Shown piece by piece: positions 54,746 through 63,830 of a stretch of 64,000 nt of DNA (its first letter is position 1; each line of letters opens with the position of its first letter). The notes under the pieces are model-generated. The model was not told the origin of the DNA. It was given only the letters and a program-made list of their open reading frames with translations, and did not search any database. Position numbers and translations under genes: made by a program. The stretch covers positions 124,001 to 188,000 of the forward strand of contig NZ_JAJMPA010000002.1 of the NCBI RefSeq assembly GCF_020991475.1, read 5' to 3'. The stretch is from Pedobacter sp. MC2016-14 (GTDB lineage: Bacteria; Bacteroidota; Bacteroidia; Sphingobacteriales; Sphingobacteriaceae).

Positions 54746-55663
54746 ATGAAGCGTTTTATTTTAATTGTAATACTAAGTTCGATGGCAATGCTATCATTTG
54801 CCCAGGCCAGTCATCCGGTTTCCTGGCAATTTAGCAGCGAGAAAATTGCGCCGTTAACGTATAAAATAAAGTTGCAGGCAAGTGTAAAAGAACCTTACCA
54901 TATTTATCCCCAACAGGCCTCTGGGGCTGGTTTAGGGATGCCTACGGAAATTTTATTTAAGGAAGACAGCAATGTAGAATTTATAGGGGAAATGGCTGAG
55001 AAAGGTTTGGAACAAACAGGCGATGAAAAGGTGCCGTATTATTCAAAAGGTGTAGTATTTACACAAACGCTGAAACTCAAATCTGAAAAAAGCACCACAC
55101 TTGATTTTACCATAAAATATATGGCCTGTACCAATCAAATGTGTCTTCCCCCATCCAGAAAGCAATTTACACTGGCTTTAAATGATAAAGGAAAAGAGGG
55201 AGATATTGAAGAAAGTGTTTCCACTGAGGAGTCAAAAGAAATGGCTTCCATCTTCAAATATGAAGATTTCATGATGGCGGATACAAGTGGCAAGGTCATC
55301 GATTCCAAAGTTATTACTTCGGCAAGTAAGTACACTTTCGTTGACTTTTGGGCAAGCTGGTGCATTCCTTGCCGTGCGCAGGGTCGAGCCTTAATCCCCC
55401 TGTATCATAAATATAGGTCGAAGGGCTTTGATGTTATAGGTGTTTCGCTGGATACAGATATTAAAGCATGGAAGAAGGCAATTGAGGCTGACAAATATAT
55501 CTGGACAAACCTTAGCGATCTTAAAGGATTTGAATCTGATATGAGTAAGAGATACCGTATTACGGCTATTCCCAGAAATTTTTTAATCGATAATAAGGGT
55601 GTTATTGTTGCAAGGGATTTGCATGGTAGCGAGCTGGAAGCCAAATTATTTGAGTTGTTATAA
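54746..55663 (+). CDS. DsbD-alpha/TlpA fusion, thiol-disulfide protein
   Basis: The protein has 305 residues from the ATG at 54746 (the long upstream reading from 54593 overlaps the previous gene and is rejected). Signal peptide to about 20 (MLSFAQ). The N-terminal domain (about 22-150) looks like the periplasmic DsbD-alpha/DsbC-binding domain: HPVSWQF, YHIYPQ and MACTNQMCLPP with Cys128 and Cys133. The C-terminal thioredoxin domain (about 172-305) has DFWASWCIPC (Cys206, Cys209). It thus carries two redox pairs in one soluble protein but no DsbD membrane domain. It is the last gene of the locus and may pass electrons on to the other TlpA-like proteins. Confidence 0.85.
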   Translation: MKRFILIVILSSMAMLSFAQASHPVSWQFSSEKIAPLTYKIKLQASVKEPYHIYPQQASGAGLGMPTEILFKEDSNVEFIGEMAEKGLEQTGDEKVPYYSKGVVFTQTLKLKSEKSTTLDFTIKYMACTNQMCLPPSRKQFTLALNDKGKEGDIEESVSTEESKEMASIFKYEDFMMADTSGKVIDSKVITSASKYTFVDFWASWCIPCRAQGRALIPLYHKYRSKGFDVIGVSLDTDIKAWKKAIEADKYIWTNLSDLKGFESDMSKRYRITAIPRNFLIDNKGVIVARDLHGSELEAKLFELL

Positions 55664-55762
55664 AAAAGGAATTTTTTAACTTGTGCACCGATGGCTTTAT
55701 TGACAGCTAAATTTAACCTCTGACTTAAGGTTTATAGAAAGTATAAACAAATTGCCTAATTT

Positions 55763-55770
55763 TACATTTG
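55763..55770 (+). promoter_or_regulatory. -7 type promoter element before the locus F sigma gene
   Basis: TACATTTG matches the Bacteroidota -7 consensus TAnnTTTG, 32 bases before the ATG at 55803. No TTTG lies at the expected 19-21 bases upstream, so the promoter is only half supported. Confidence 0.3.
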
Positions 55771-55802
55771 CTAACCACGGGATAGGTGGTTAAAATTAGG
55801 CC

Positions 55803-56375
55803 ATGAGTGTATACCGTAAATATTCTGATCTTGAATTAGCGGCCTTGTTAAAGGATGGTGATGCTTATGCCTACACGGAGATTTATGAAAGGTACAAGTT
55901 TATATTATACAAACATGCATTTCGTTTGCTGGGTGATGAAGAAGAATGCAACGATGTAATACAGGATCTTTTTTTGGCACTCTGGCAAAAAAGGGATAGT
56001 CTGGCATTTAAAACAGCGCTTTCATCTTATCTCTATAATAGTGTACGCAACCGTGTTTTTGATTTAATTACGCATAAAAAGGTACAAACAAAATACCTTG
56101 AATCCATTCGGGATTTTATGGAGCAGGGTGCCTTTGTTACCGAAGAATACCTTAGGGCCAAGGAACTTTCTGCGGCAATTGAACGAGAAATTACTGCCTT
56201 GCCAAAAAAAATGAGGGAAATATTTGAACTTAGCCGGGATGAGGAGTTGTCATACAAGCAAATTGCTGAAAAGTTAGGCCTTTCCGCAAATACAGTGAAG
56301 CAACAGGTTTATAACGCAGTAAAGATTTTAAGAGCTAAAATTAGCTCCTTATTAACTATCTGGCCTTTTTTATAA
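55803..56375 (+). CDS. ECF RNA polymerase sigma-70 factor (FecI type), locus F
   Basis: The 190-residue protein has region 2 (about 25-90: YTEIYERYKFILYKHAFRLL, CNDVIQDLFLALWQKR, then LSSYLYNSVRNRVFD) and region 4 (about 130-180: LPKKMREIFELSR, then YKQIAEKLGLSANTVKQQV). It ends in a short hydrophobic tail (LLTIWPFL). It starts the second plus-strand FecI-FecR-SusCD locus, 139 bases after the end of locus E. FecR follows after 78 bases. Confidence 0.93.
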   Translation: MSVYRKYSDLELAALLKDGDAYAYTEIYERYKFILYKHAFRLLGDEEECNDVIQDLFLALWQKRDSLAFKTALSSYLYNSVRNRVFDLITHKKVQTKYLESIRDFMEQGAFVTEEYLRAKELSAAIEREITALPKKMREIFELSRDEELSYKQIAEKLGLSANTVKQQVYNAVKILRAKISSLLTIWPFL

Positions 56376-56453
56376 TTTTTTTTATTTTCATCTAATACAT
56401 TTCAATATCTATACCGTCTTAACTGTATAAAGGGAAAATAATTTCTTTTCGGG

Positions 56454-57542
56454 ATGGAGGATAAAAAAGTAAAAGAACTATTAGAAAAATACAAGCATGG
56501 TGTGCTAAATGCTGAGGAGAGGGCAATCCTGGAAAGCTGGTACAACCATGAAGCAACGCATGGTAAACATGAGCTTAGTGACGCCAGGTTATTGGATAAT
56601 GTAAACCTGATCGGTGCCGCTTTACCTTTAAAATATCCTGCTAAAACAATTAAGTTGTGGCCAGGCATTGCTGCTGTAGCCGCCGCCGTTATTCTAATTG
56701 TAGGCACGATTAGCTTTTATAATTCTGTTACAAATCCAAATGTAAAACAGGACCAAGCCCTTGCAGCTGTAAATGACCTTCCTGCCGGAGGGAGTAAAGC
56801 ATACTTAACATTGGGCTCTGGCGAAAGGATAGCATTAAGCAACCAAAAAAAAGCCATACTCATCAATGCCGCCAATCTTACTTACAATGATGGAACCGAA
56901 ATTGATGCCAATGCTGGAGAAAACCTTACCCTAAGCACTCCATTAGGTGGCACATATCAGCTTATTCTGCCAGATCAATCTAAGATATGGCTCAATGCTG
57001 GTTCAATAATTAAATTTCCTTCTTCTTTTGCTAAGGCTAAAGTTAGGAGCGTGATTTTAACCGGTGAAGCTTACTTTGAAATTGCCAGGGACAAGTATCA
57101 TCCATTTATTGTTAAAAGTAATGGGCAGGAAATTAAAGTACTGGGTACTCATTTTAATGTGAACAGTTACAGCGATCGTGAAATTACAAAAACAACCTTG
57201 TTGGAAGGGAGCGTAAGAATTAACGAAAACACCTTGATCAAACCTGGCGAGCAGGCAACCGGTTCCGGTAGTAACATTAAAGTAGCACAAGCCGACACAG
57301 AGGAAGCTATAGCCTGGAAAAATGGGTATTTTAAATTTAATGAAAACCTGGAAAGCATCATGAACAAAGTAGGCCGATGGTATAATGCTGAAATTATCTA
57401 TCAGTTTAAACCGGATCCTGCACTTACATTTTCAGGAAAAATATCGCGGTCAAAAAACCTGTCTGATGTGTTAAAAATGATTGAATTTAATGGAGATGTA
57501 CACTTTAAAGTTGAAGGAAGGAGGATTACCATAATGAAGTAA
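56454..57542 (+). CDS. FecR-family anti-sigma factor, locus F
   Basis: The 362-residue protein has a cytoplasmic segment (1-68), membrane span (about 70-89, PGIAAVAAAVILIVGTISFY), FecR domain (about 105-275, with GEAYFEIARDKYHPF and LGTHFNVNSY) and a C-terminal DUF4974 domain (about 290-362, DVHFKVEGRRITIMK). It is the partner of the sigma factor directly upstream and of the STN domain of the SusC encoded 122 bases downstream. The gap before SusC has a short leader hairpin (GGGTGT/ACACCC, about 57580-57597). Confidence 0.93.
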   Translation: MEDKKVKELLEKYKHGVLNAEERAILESWYNHEATHGKHELSDARLLDNVNLIGAALPLKYPAKTIKLWPGIAAVAAAVILIVGTISFYNSVTNPNVKQDQALAAVNDLPAGGSKAYLTLGSGERIALSNQKKAILINAANLTYNDGTEIDANAGENLTLSTPLGGTYQLILPDQSKIWLNAGSIIKFPSSFAKAKVRSVILTGEAYFEIARDKYHPFIVKSNGQEIKVLGTHFNVNSYSDREITKTTLLEGSVRINENTLIKPGEQATGSGSNIKVAQADTEEAIAWKNGYFKFNENLESIMNKVGRWYNAEIIYQFKPDPALTFSGKISRSKNLSDVLKMIEFNGDVHFKVEGRRITIMK

Positions 57543-57657
57543 CAACTACTTAAAATGGTAATGCTTAGATGAAGGCCGGGTGTGCGATCAACACCCCCAG
57601 CCAATGGTCAGCATTATGTTAACAAAGTATCTTATCCCAATATTAACTAAACAACCA

Positions 57658-57682
57658 AAAACAAATGTATAAAATTTATACC
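57658..57682 (+). promoter_or_regulatory. Start-codon region with GTATAAA-A-TTTATAC dyad, second copy
   Basis: Identical over 25 bases to 43302-43326 and likewise placed across the ATG (57665). The dyad occupies 57667-57681. The sequences upstream and downstream of the two copies diverge quickly. Confidence 0.4.
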
Positions 57683-60600
57683 AATAGAAGGGGTATGCCA
57701 TGGGGGTATGTCCATAAATTACTGCTAATTATGCGACTGACCACCGTTTTCTTAATAGCTACAATGATGCAGGTAAGTGCGGGTACCTATGCGCAGAAAA
57801 TTACCCTCCACAAAAAGAATGTACCACTTAGCCAGGTCATAAATGACATTAGAGAGCAGAGCGGATATGATTTCTTTTACAGCAACAAGTTACTAAACAA
57901 TGCAAAGCTGGTTAGTATCGATGTAAAGGATGCATCGTTAGCGGTGGTGCTGGAAATATGCTTTCGCAATCAGCCTTTAAGTTATAGCGTAGAAAACAAA
58001 GGCGTAATGCTCAAAGAAAAAACGCCTTCCCTGATTGACCGTGTGGCTGGGCTCTTAAACGCTATGGATATTCGTGGCGTGATCAGAGATGCCCAGGGAA
58101 ATCCAATGGCAGGTGCTTCAGTAGTAATCAAAGGAAAAAACCAAATGGTTAAGACCAATGAAAAGGGTGAGTTTTTTATAAAAAATGCCGGGCCAAACGA
58201 CATTTTAATGGTAACCTTTATTGGGTTTATTACTCAGGAAGTACTTGTTAAAGATGGCTCTGTTATGGATATTGTTCTTAAAGAACAAGTGGCATCTCTA
58301 GGAGAAGTTTCAGTATCTACGGGTTATCAGGATATCAAGAGTGCGAAAATGACAGGTGCTGTGGTCACCATTGGGTCTGAAGAGCTTGAAAAGCGTAACG
58401 TCACTAATTTGCTAAGCAATTTGGAAGGTAAAGTTCCAGGGCTGGTTTATTATAATGGCGCCACTACCATCAGGGGAATTGGTACCATGATCTCCAGTCA
58501 GTCTGTTCTGGTTGTGGTAGATGGCTTTCCGATTGAAGGTTCTGTAGCAGACATCAATCCTTACGATGTGGAAAGTGTAAACGTGCTAAAGGACGCTGCT
58601 GCTGCAGCGATATATGGGGCAAGAGCATCAAATGGGGTAATCGTTGTGACCACTAAAAAGGCAAAAGTAAAAGGGAAAACTACAGTAGATTTTTCAACTA
58701 ACTACAGTTACTTTGAAAAGCCTGATTACACCAACAACAACTACATGACACCAGCAGAACAGGTAGATGTAGAAAGTAAGTTTGCCGATTATTTTTTCAG
58801 GGCCAACACCCTGGCTACTTTTGAGGCAAACATTGAAAGTGGACTTTCCATAACACCCGTACAGTATGCCTATTACCAATTTAAAAAGGGCTTAATTACT
58901 AATGCCCAATTGCAGGCTCAACTGGATGCCCTGAAGGGCAATGACTTTGCAAAAGAGTACAAAGACAATGCATTGTCTAACCGACAAATCCAGCAATACA
59001 ACTTTGCGGTAAGAACCAGGGGCGAAAAATCACAATACAGTTTGGTTTTAAATTATAAAGGGGATAATTCGGGGATTATTAATGCTTACGACAGGCAGTT
59101 GAATATTTTCTTGAAAGGAAGTTACAACCTGGCCAAATGGATAGATATTGAATATGGCGTAAACACCGTAATGGGAAAAGTACGTTCGCACAACAATACC
59201 AATGCAACCAATCCTTTTAATGTGCCTGCCTACTACAGTTTATTTGATGCAACCGGTGCAAGGTCACGCTATTCATTGTCAGACTTTAATATTTACAGCA
59301 GTAACAACGCCGTTTTTGAGAGTACTGCCAATATGTATTCTGTTAAATTTAATCATTTAGATGAATTGGAACGGGATTATAACAATACTTCATCGCGTAA
59401 CAGCAGGTATTATGTGAGCCTTAATATTAAACCTTTAAAAGGGTTGAGCCTGAAGCCTCAATTCCAGTATGAAGATAATTTTACAGAAACACTTGGGTAT
59501 TCAGAGAAAGAAAGTTACACCATGCGCCACCTGCAAAATACCTTCTCCAGAAGAATCACTACCGGAGCAGGTGGCTTTACAAACCTGTTGCCGGTTGGAG
59601 GTAAGCTGGAAACATCCAGGACCAATAGTCCGAGTTATACCGCCCGGTTTCAGGGAAATTATGACCGGGAATTTGGGCGTCATGCCATCTCCATTATGGG
59701 GGGGACAGAGTTTAGACAAACCAGAGCAGAGCGTAAAGCAAGCGCATTATTTGGATATGTTGATCAGTTGCAATCCCAATCCAGTACCTCATTAGTTTAT
59801 GAAACCTTGCGGGCTGTGACAAGTACTTTCTGGAGCACAGGCGTTTTTCCTAATGTGTATTACGGATCAGAGATCAATAGATTTGCAACCTCTGATGTCA
59901 TTCACCGTTGGGCCTCGGGTTATGCCAATATCACTTATACATTAGATGGGAAGTATAATGCATTCGGCTCATTCAGGAAAGACTATGTGGACATTTACGG
60001 TGGAGCAGATAAGTTTCGTGGTCGTCCGCTTTGGTCTGCAGGTTTATCCTGGATTGCATCTGAAGAAGATTTTATCAAAAATATCAAAGCCATCAGCTAT
60101 TTAAAATTGAGGACAAGTTATGGTGTTACCGGAAATGTGAACCCTGAATATACCGCCAGGCTAACGGGCACCATTGCTGGTAGCAATACCTTTACGCGGG
60201 AGCCGATAGCAAATATCCTCATTCCACCTAATGGTCTACTGCGATGGGAGCAGACTGCCACAAGCAATGTTGGATTGGATTTCGCCTTATTCGATCAACG
60301 CCTAAGAGGTAATTTTGATATATACGGGAAAAAAGGAACTGACCTTTTTGCCCGTAAAAGATTGGATGCAACGCTTGGATTTGCAAATTTGGTGATCAAC
60401 AATGGAGACATGTTGAACAACGGTGTAGAACTTGGATTGAACTACGATTGGTTTAAAGCTGGTAAGGACAGTCAAATTGGCTGGGTAAGTTCTATAGTGA
60501 TTAGTAAGAACAAAAACAGGATCACATCAGTAGACGAAATTGTGACCAATCCGGCTGTACTTGCCGGAAGTGGAACATTTACGATGGGCAATCCGGTTAA

Positions 60601-61210
60601 TTCATTGTATTCTTACCAATTCCGTGGGTTGAGTGCCACTGGGCTACCTCAATGGTTATTATCTGACGGGACCATAACCACGGCTTCTGTGCCATCTGCA
60701 GATCTTAAAGCAGTTGTGTTTTCTGGAAATATGGATCCAAGCTTGTCAATGGCATTCAACAATGAAGTAACTTATAAAGGCTTAAGTCTAAGTGTATACA
60801 CGGTGTATTATGGAGGTCACTATCTGCGTGACAATGCCCCGAGATTGTATGCGAGACCTGAATATGCACCATTGTCTAACACGATCCTTAACAGCTGGAC
60901 GCCAACCAATACCAATACTAACGTTCCTGGTTTTGGCGAATATTACCTGGCCGCAGCAAATGCCAATCCTTTAGTTTATGCTGATGAGTGGGTGCGATCT
61001 GCAGACTTCTTTAAGATTCGGAACTTTATTTTGGGTTATCAGTTGCCCGCAGCTGTAGCCAGGAAAATAGGTACTTCAAATATTAAGTTTCGCCTTCAGG
61101 TAGATAATCCAAACATTATCTGGTCAAAAGATAAGCTAACCGTTGACCCGGAAACGGGTGGCTTGAGGGTGCCAACCTCGTATATATTAGGTGTTAATGT
61201 TAATTTCTAG
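57665..61210 (+). CDS. SusC/RagA TonB-linked outer-membrane protein with STN domain, locus F
   Basis: The 1181-residue protein has a long signal region starting MYKIYTNRRG and ending near 44 (GTYAQ), STN domain (about 45-118), CarboxypepD_reg-like domain (about 135-210), plug (about 220-335, VLKDAAAAAIYGARASNGVI) and barrel ending SYILGVNVNF. The N-terminal 45 residues closely match those of the SusC at 43309, while the barrels differ, so the two receptors share the signalling and export parts but not ligand. SusD follows after only 4 bases. Confidence 0.95.
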   Translation: MYKIYTNRRGMPWGYVHKLLLIMRLTTVFLIATMMQVSAGTYAQKITLHKKNVPLSQVINDIREQSGYDFFYSNKLLNNAKLVSIDVKDASLAVVLEICFRNQPLSYSVENKGVMLKEKTPSLIDRVAGLLNAMDIRGVIRDAQGNPMAGASVVIKGKNQMVKTNEKGEFFIKNAGPNDILMVTFIGFITQEVLVKDGSVMDIVLKEQVASLGEVSVSTGYQDIKSAKMTGAVVTIGSEELEKRNVTNLLSNLEGKVPGLVYYNGATTIRGIGTMISSQSVLVVVDGFPIEGSVADINPYDVESVNVLKDAAAAAIYGARASNGVIVVTTKKAKVKGKTTVDFSTNYSYFEKPDYTNNNYMTPAEQVDVESKFADYFFRANTLATFEANIESGLSITPVQYAYYQFKKGLITNAQLQAQLDALKGNDFAKEYKDNALSNRQIQQYNFAVRTRGEKSQYSLVLNYKGDNSGIINAYDRQLNIFLKGSYNLAKWIDIEYGVNTVMGKVRSHNNTNATNPFNVPAYYSLFDATGARSRYSLSDFNIYSSNNAVFESTANMYSVKFNHLDELERDYNNTSSRNSRYYVSLNIKPLKGLSLKPQFQYEDNFTETLGYSEKESYTMRHLQNTFSRRITTGAGGFTNLLPVGGKLETSRTNSPSYTARFQGNYDREFGRHAISIMGGTEFRQTRAERKASALFGYVDQLQSQSSTSLVYETLRAVTSTFWSTGVFPNVYYGSEINRFATSDVIHRWASGYANITYTLDGKYNAFGSFRKDYVDIYGGADKFRGRPLWSAGLSWIASEEDFIKNIKAISYLKLRTSYGVTGNVNPEYTARLTGTIAGSNTFTREPIANILIPPNGLLRWEQTATSNVGLDFALFDQRLRGNFDIYGKKGTDLFARKRLDATLGFANLVINNGDMLNNGVELGLNYDWFKAGKDSQIGWVSSIVISKNKNRITSVDEIVTNPAVLAGSGTFTMGNPVNSLYSYQFRGLSATGLPQWLLSDGTITTASVPSADLKAVVFSGNMDPSLSMAFNNEVTYKGLSLSVYTVYYGGHYLRDNAPRLYARPEYAPLSNTILNSWTPTNTNTNVPGFGEYYLAAANANPLVYADEWVRSADFFKIRNFILGYQLPAAVARKIGTSNIKFRLQVDNPNIIWSKDKLTVDPETGGLRVPTSYILGVNVNF

Positions 61211-61214
61211 AAAA

Positions 61215-62639
61215 ATGAAAAGAACCGTATTAATAATGATGGCTATACTTTCTGTGTTGAATTTTTCATCATGTGAGAAGTATACAGACATCCTCACTCC
61301 AAAAGGTAAGAATTTGTTGAGTACTGTTGATGAATTGGAATATTTACTGAACTATAATTTTGGCGCATCAAATGCATTTTACCTTCAGAATCTATATTTG
61401 ATTGACAATGATATTTATCCGAGATTGGGAAATGTTGCCAATACACTATCCGGACCAAAAACGCTGAATTATGCCATGCTGACTTATGACGAAACCGTTG
61501 ATAGGGCAATGTTGGCTACCTCAGATCCCTCTTACCTTGAAATGTATTCGGTTATCACCAATCGTTTAAATGTTGTCATCCAACTGGTAGAAGGTGCACC
61601 CGGAAACCGGGAGAAAGCGACCCGACTTAAGGCAGAGGCCTTAATATTGCGTGCCTATCTTCATTATATCATAGTTAATGAATATGCAAAAGCCTATAAT
61701 CCTGCTACAGCAGAACAGGACGGAGGAATTGCTTACATGAACAATATTGATTATGAGACAAGCCCTGTAAAGAACACCGTTGCCCAGGTATATGCCAAAA
61801 TGCTGGAAGATGTAAATGCGGCCCTTTCTTTGGGCGCATTGCCAGATCTGCCACCAAATAGTACTAAGGTGAGTAAAGCATTTGCCTATGCGGTGAAAGC
61901 ACAGATATTAATTTCTATGCGCGATTACACAGGTGCCTTAGCCGCCGCGGATACATCGCTGGCATTTAAAAATACATTGGAGGATCATCGACCTTTTGTA
62001 GCTACTGGAATAGCTGCAAGACCTGCATATACCGCATCAGACAATTTATACTATGCTACAAATAGTCAGAATCTTCCTACCAACATGGTTGCTACAGTAG
62101 AAATTCTAAATAATTATTTTGAACCAGGCAACATTATGAGGTATTACACTACGTGTTATAGTTTTACTTCGGGCGGGGTAAATTATAGCCAAACCAATGC
62201 ACTTCTTTACGGCATTCCGGGTTCCTTGTTGTTTTATAGTGCAGAATATCAACAAAATAATGCAGGTATGACTGTTTCTGATCCGATGTTTATAAAAGCA
62301 GAATGTTTGATACGTACAGGTAAAATTACAGAGGGGATGGAGCTCATTAACTATATCAGGCAAAGAAGGATACGTCCGGTTGATTATATTGCACTTACTG
62401 CAACTACTGAACCTGCTGCTATGGCACATTTAAAGAAGTTATCCAGAATTGAATTCCTTTATACCTGGAAAAATTTCGTTAATATCAAACGATGGAACAC
62501 AGAGGCCGCTTATAAAGAAACTATTACCAGAACAATTTCGGGCATCACTTATACATTGAGGCCAGAATCTCCTATATGGATTTTGCCCTTTCCAAAAATG
62601 GCGACTGACTATAATTCGAATTTAACCCAGAATTTTTAA
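61215..62639 (+). CDS. RagB/SusD family lipoprotein, locus F
   Basis: The protein has 474 residues from the ATG at 61215; an in-frame start at 61191 would overlap SusC and spoil the signal. Lipid Cys20 (LNFSSCEKYTD). The protein is a divergent SusD: DILTPKGKNLLSTVDELEYLL opening, LKAEALILRAYLHYIIVNEYAKAYNP, and ADPMFIKAECLIRTGKI-like helices before the end RPESPIWILPFPKMATDYN. It forms the SusCD complex with the product encoded 4 bases upstream. The ligand is unknown; the locus lacks any hydrolase. Confidence 0.9.
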   Translation: MKRTVLIMMAILSVLNFSSCEKYTDILTPKGKNLLSTVDELEYLLNYNFGASNAFYLQNLYLIDNDIYPRLGNVANTLSGPKTLNYAMLTYDETVDRAMLATSDPSYLEMYSVITNRLNVVIQLVEGAPGNREKATRLKAEALILRAYLHYIIVNEYAKAYNPATAEQDGGIAYMNNIDYETSPVKNTVAQVYAKMLEDVNAALSLGALPDLPPNSTKVSKAFAYAVKAQILISMRDYTGALAAADTSLAFKNTLEDHRPFVATGIAARPAYTASDNLYYATNSQNLPTNMVATVEILNNYFEPGNIMRYYTTCYSFTSGGVNYSQTNALLYGIPGSLLFYSAEYQQNNAGMTVSDPMFIKAECLIRTGKITEGMELINYIRQRRIRPVDYIALTATTEPAAMAHLKKLSRIEFLYTWKNFVNIKRWNTEAAYKETITRTISGITYTLRPESPIWILPFPKMATDYNSNLTQNF

Positions 62640-62655
62640 GTACATGATATTGAAT

Positions 62656-63786
62656 ATGAAAAGGTTATTGATGTTATTGATCATTCTGATGCCCCTTTTG
62701 ATCTACGCACAGCGTAAAGATTTCAAAATAGAAGGTAAGTTTGCCTCCGATAAAGTTGCAGGCAAGGTTCACTACAACTATAATGAAAGGGGTATCACTG
62801 TCAAAGACAGTGCGGTTGTTGCAAACGGTAAATTTAAGCTTACCGGGAAGATATTGGGTGTGCAGCGTGTTTATTTCAGTTTTGTTCCTGCTGGATTTGC
62901 CAATGACAAACAGGCTAAACAAGACTACAGGTCTTTATATATTGAACCCGGTGACTTCAAAATCGTTGCTGATGAATCTTTATCAGGGGCCAAGATTGTT
63001 GGATCGGCCATTAATGAGGAATATGAAAAGTACACGGCCCCATTGAATGCCTTGACCCGGGAAAGAAAGCCTGTTTGGGACGAATATATTAAAATCAAAG
63101 CAGCAGATCGGAAGATCTTGCCCCGGGCAGGTGAATTGAAAGCTAAGATTGACGAAACTACCCGGAAGCGCGAGACCTTACTAAAGGAATATGTAATAAC
63201 TCATCCTAAATCTTATTTTAGTATAGAAGCCATAATTGAATTAATGGGTCCATACGTAGTGGTTGAAAGGGTGGAGAAACTTTGGGAGGGTTTGGATCCG
63301 GATTTAAAAAGCAGCTACAATGGGAAAATTATAAATTCTGCGATATTGGGCTCAAAGGCTACTGATGTAGGCTCAAAAGCCCCGGCCTTTTCTCAGCCGG
63401 ATACTTCCGGGAAAATCGTAAACCTGAAAGATATTAAAGGTAAATATGTATTTGTAGATTTCTGGGCTTCCTGGTGCCATCCATGTCGTGCCGAGAATCC
63501 TAATGTATTGAAGGCTTATAATGTTTATAAGAATAAGAACTTCACTGTTGTGGGTGTATCTATTGATTTTGAAAAGGATCATGCCAAATGGATAAATGCG
63601 ATACATGAAGATGGGATGCCATGGACACAATTGCTATCGCCAGCCAATATAGATGGCGGTGCAATGAAAGCATACGGCATCCGCGCAATACCAGCTAATG
63701 TGCTTATAGATCCGAACGGTATTATAGTTGCTAAAAACTTACATGGACCGGAACTACAGGAAAAACTTGCTGAAATCCTACAATAA
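62656..63786 (+). CDS. DUF4369/TlpA-like thioredoxin-fold protein (WCHPC)
   Basis: The protein has 376 residues from the ATG at 62656 (another ATG at 62644 adds MILN). Signal peptide to about 19 (LLIYAQ). DUF4369-like N-terminal domain (about 22-118), a long helical linker with many charged residues (about 120-225), and a thioredoxin domain from about 238 with DFWASWCHPCRAENP (Cys274, Cys277) and RAIPANVLIDPNG. The WCHPC site has the CPHC-like His of oxidising thioredoxins in the third place, which raises redox potential in known proteins. It is the last gene of locus F, followed by a strong terminator. Confidence 0.88.
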   Translation: MKRLLMLLIILMPLLIYAQRKDFKIEGKFASDKVAGKVHYNYNERGITVKDSAVVANGKFKLTGKILGVQRVYFSFVPAGFANDKQAKQDYRSLYIEPGDFKIVADESLSGAKIVGSAINEEYEKYTAPLNALTRERKPVWDEYIKIKAADRKILPRAGELKAKIDETTRKRETLLKEYVITHPKSYFSIEAIIELMGPYVVVERVEKLWEGLDPDLKSSYNGKIINSAILGSKATDVGSKAPAFSQPDTSGKIVNLKDIKGKYVFVDFWASWCHPCRAENPNVLKAYNVYKNKNFTVVGVSIDFEKDHAKWINAIHEDGMPWTQLLSPANIDGGAMKAYGIRAIPANVLIDPNGIIVAKNLHGPELQEKLAEILQ

Positions 63787-63803
63787 TATAAACTGTAACT
63801 CTG

Positions 63804-63830
63804 AAGGCCGACTAACAAGTCGGCCTTTTT
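63804..63830 (+). terminator. Rho-independent terminator of locus F
   Basis: AAGGCCGACT (63804-63813) and AGTCGGCCTT (63818-63827) form a perfect 10-pair stem with loop AACA, followed by TTTATT. It lies 17 bases after the stop of the last thioredoxin-fold gene. The mirror A/T flanks would let it work on the minus strand as well. Confidence 0.85.
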
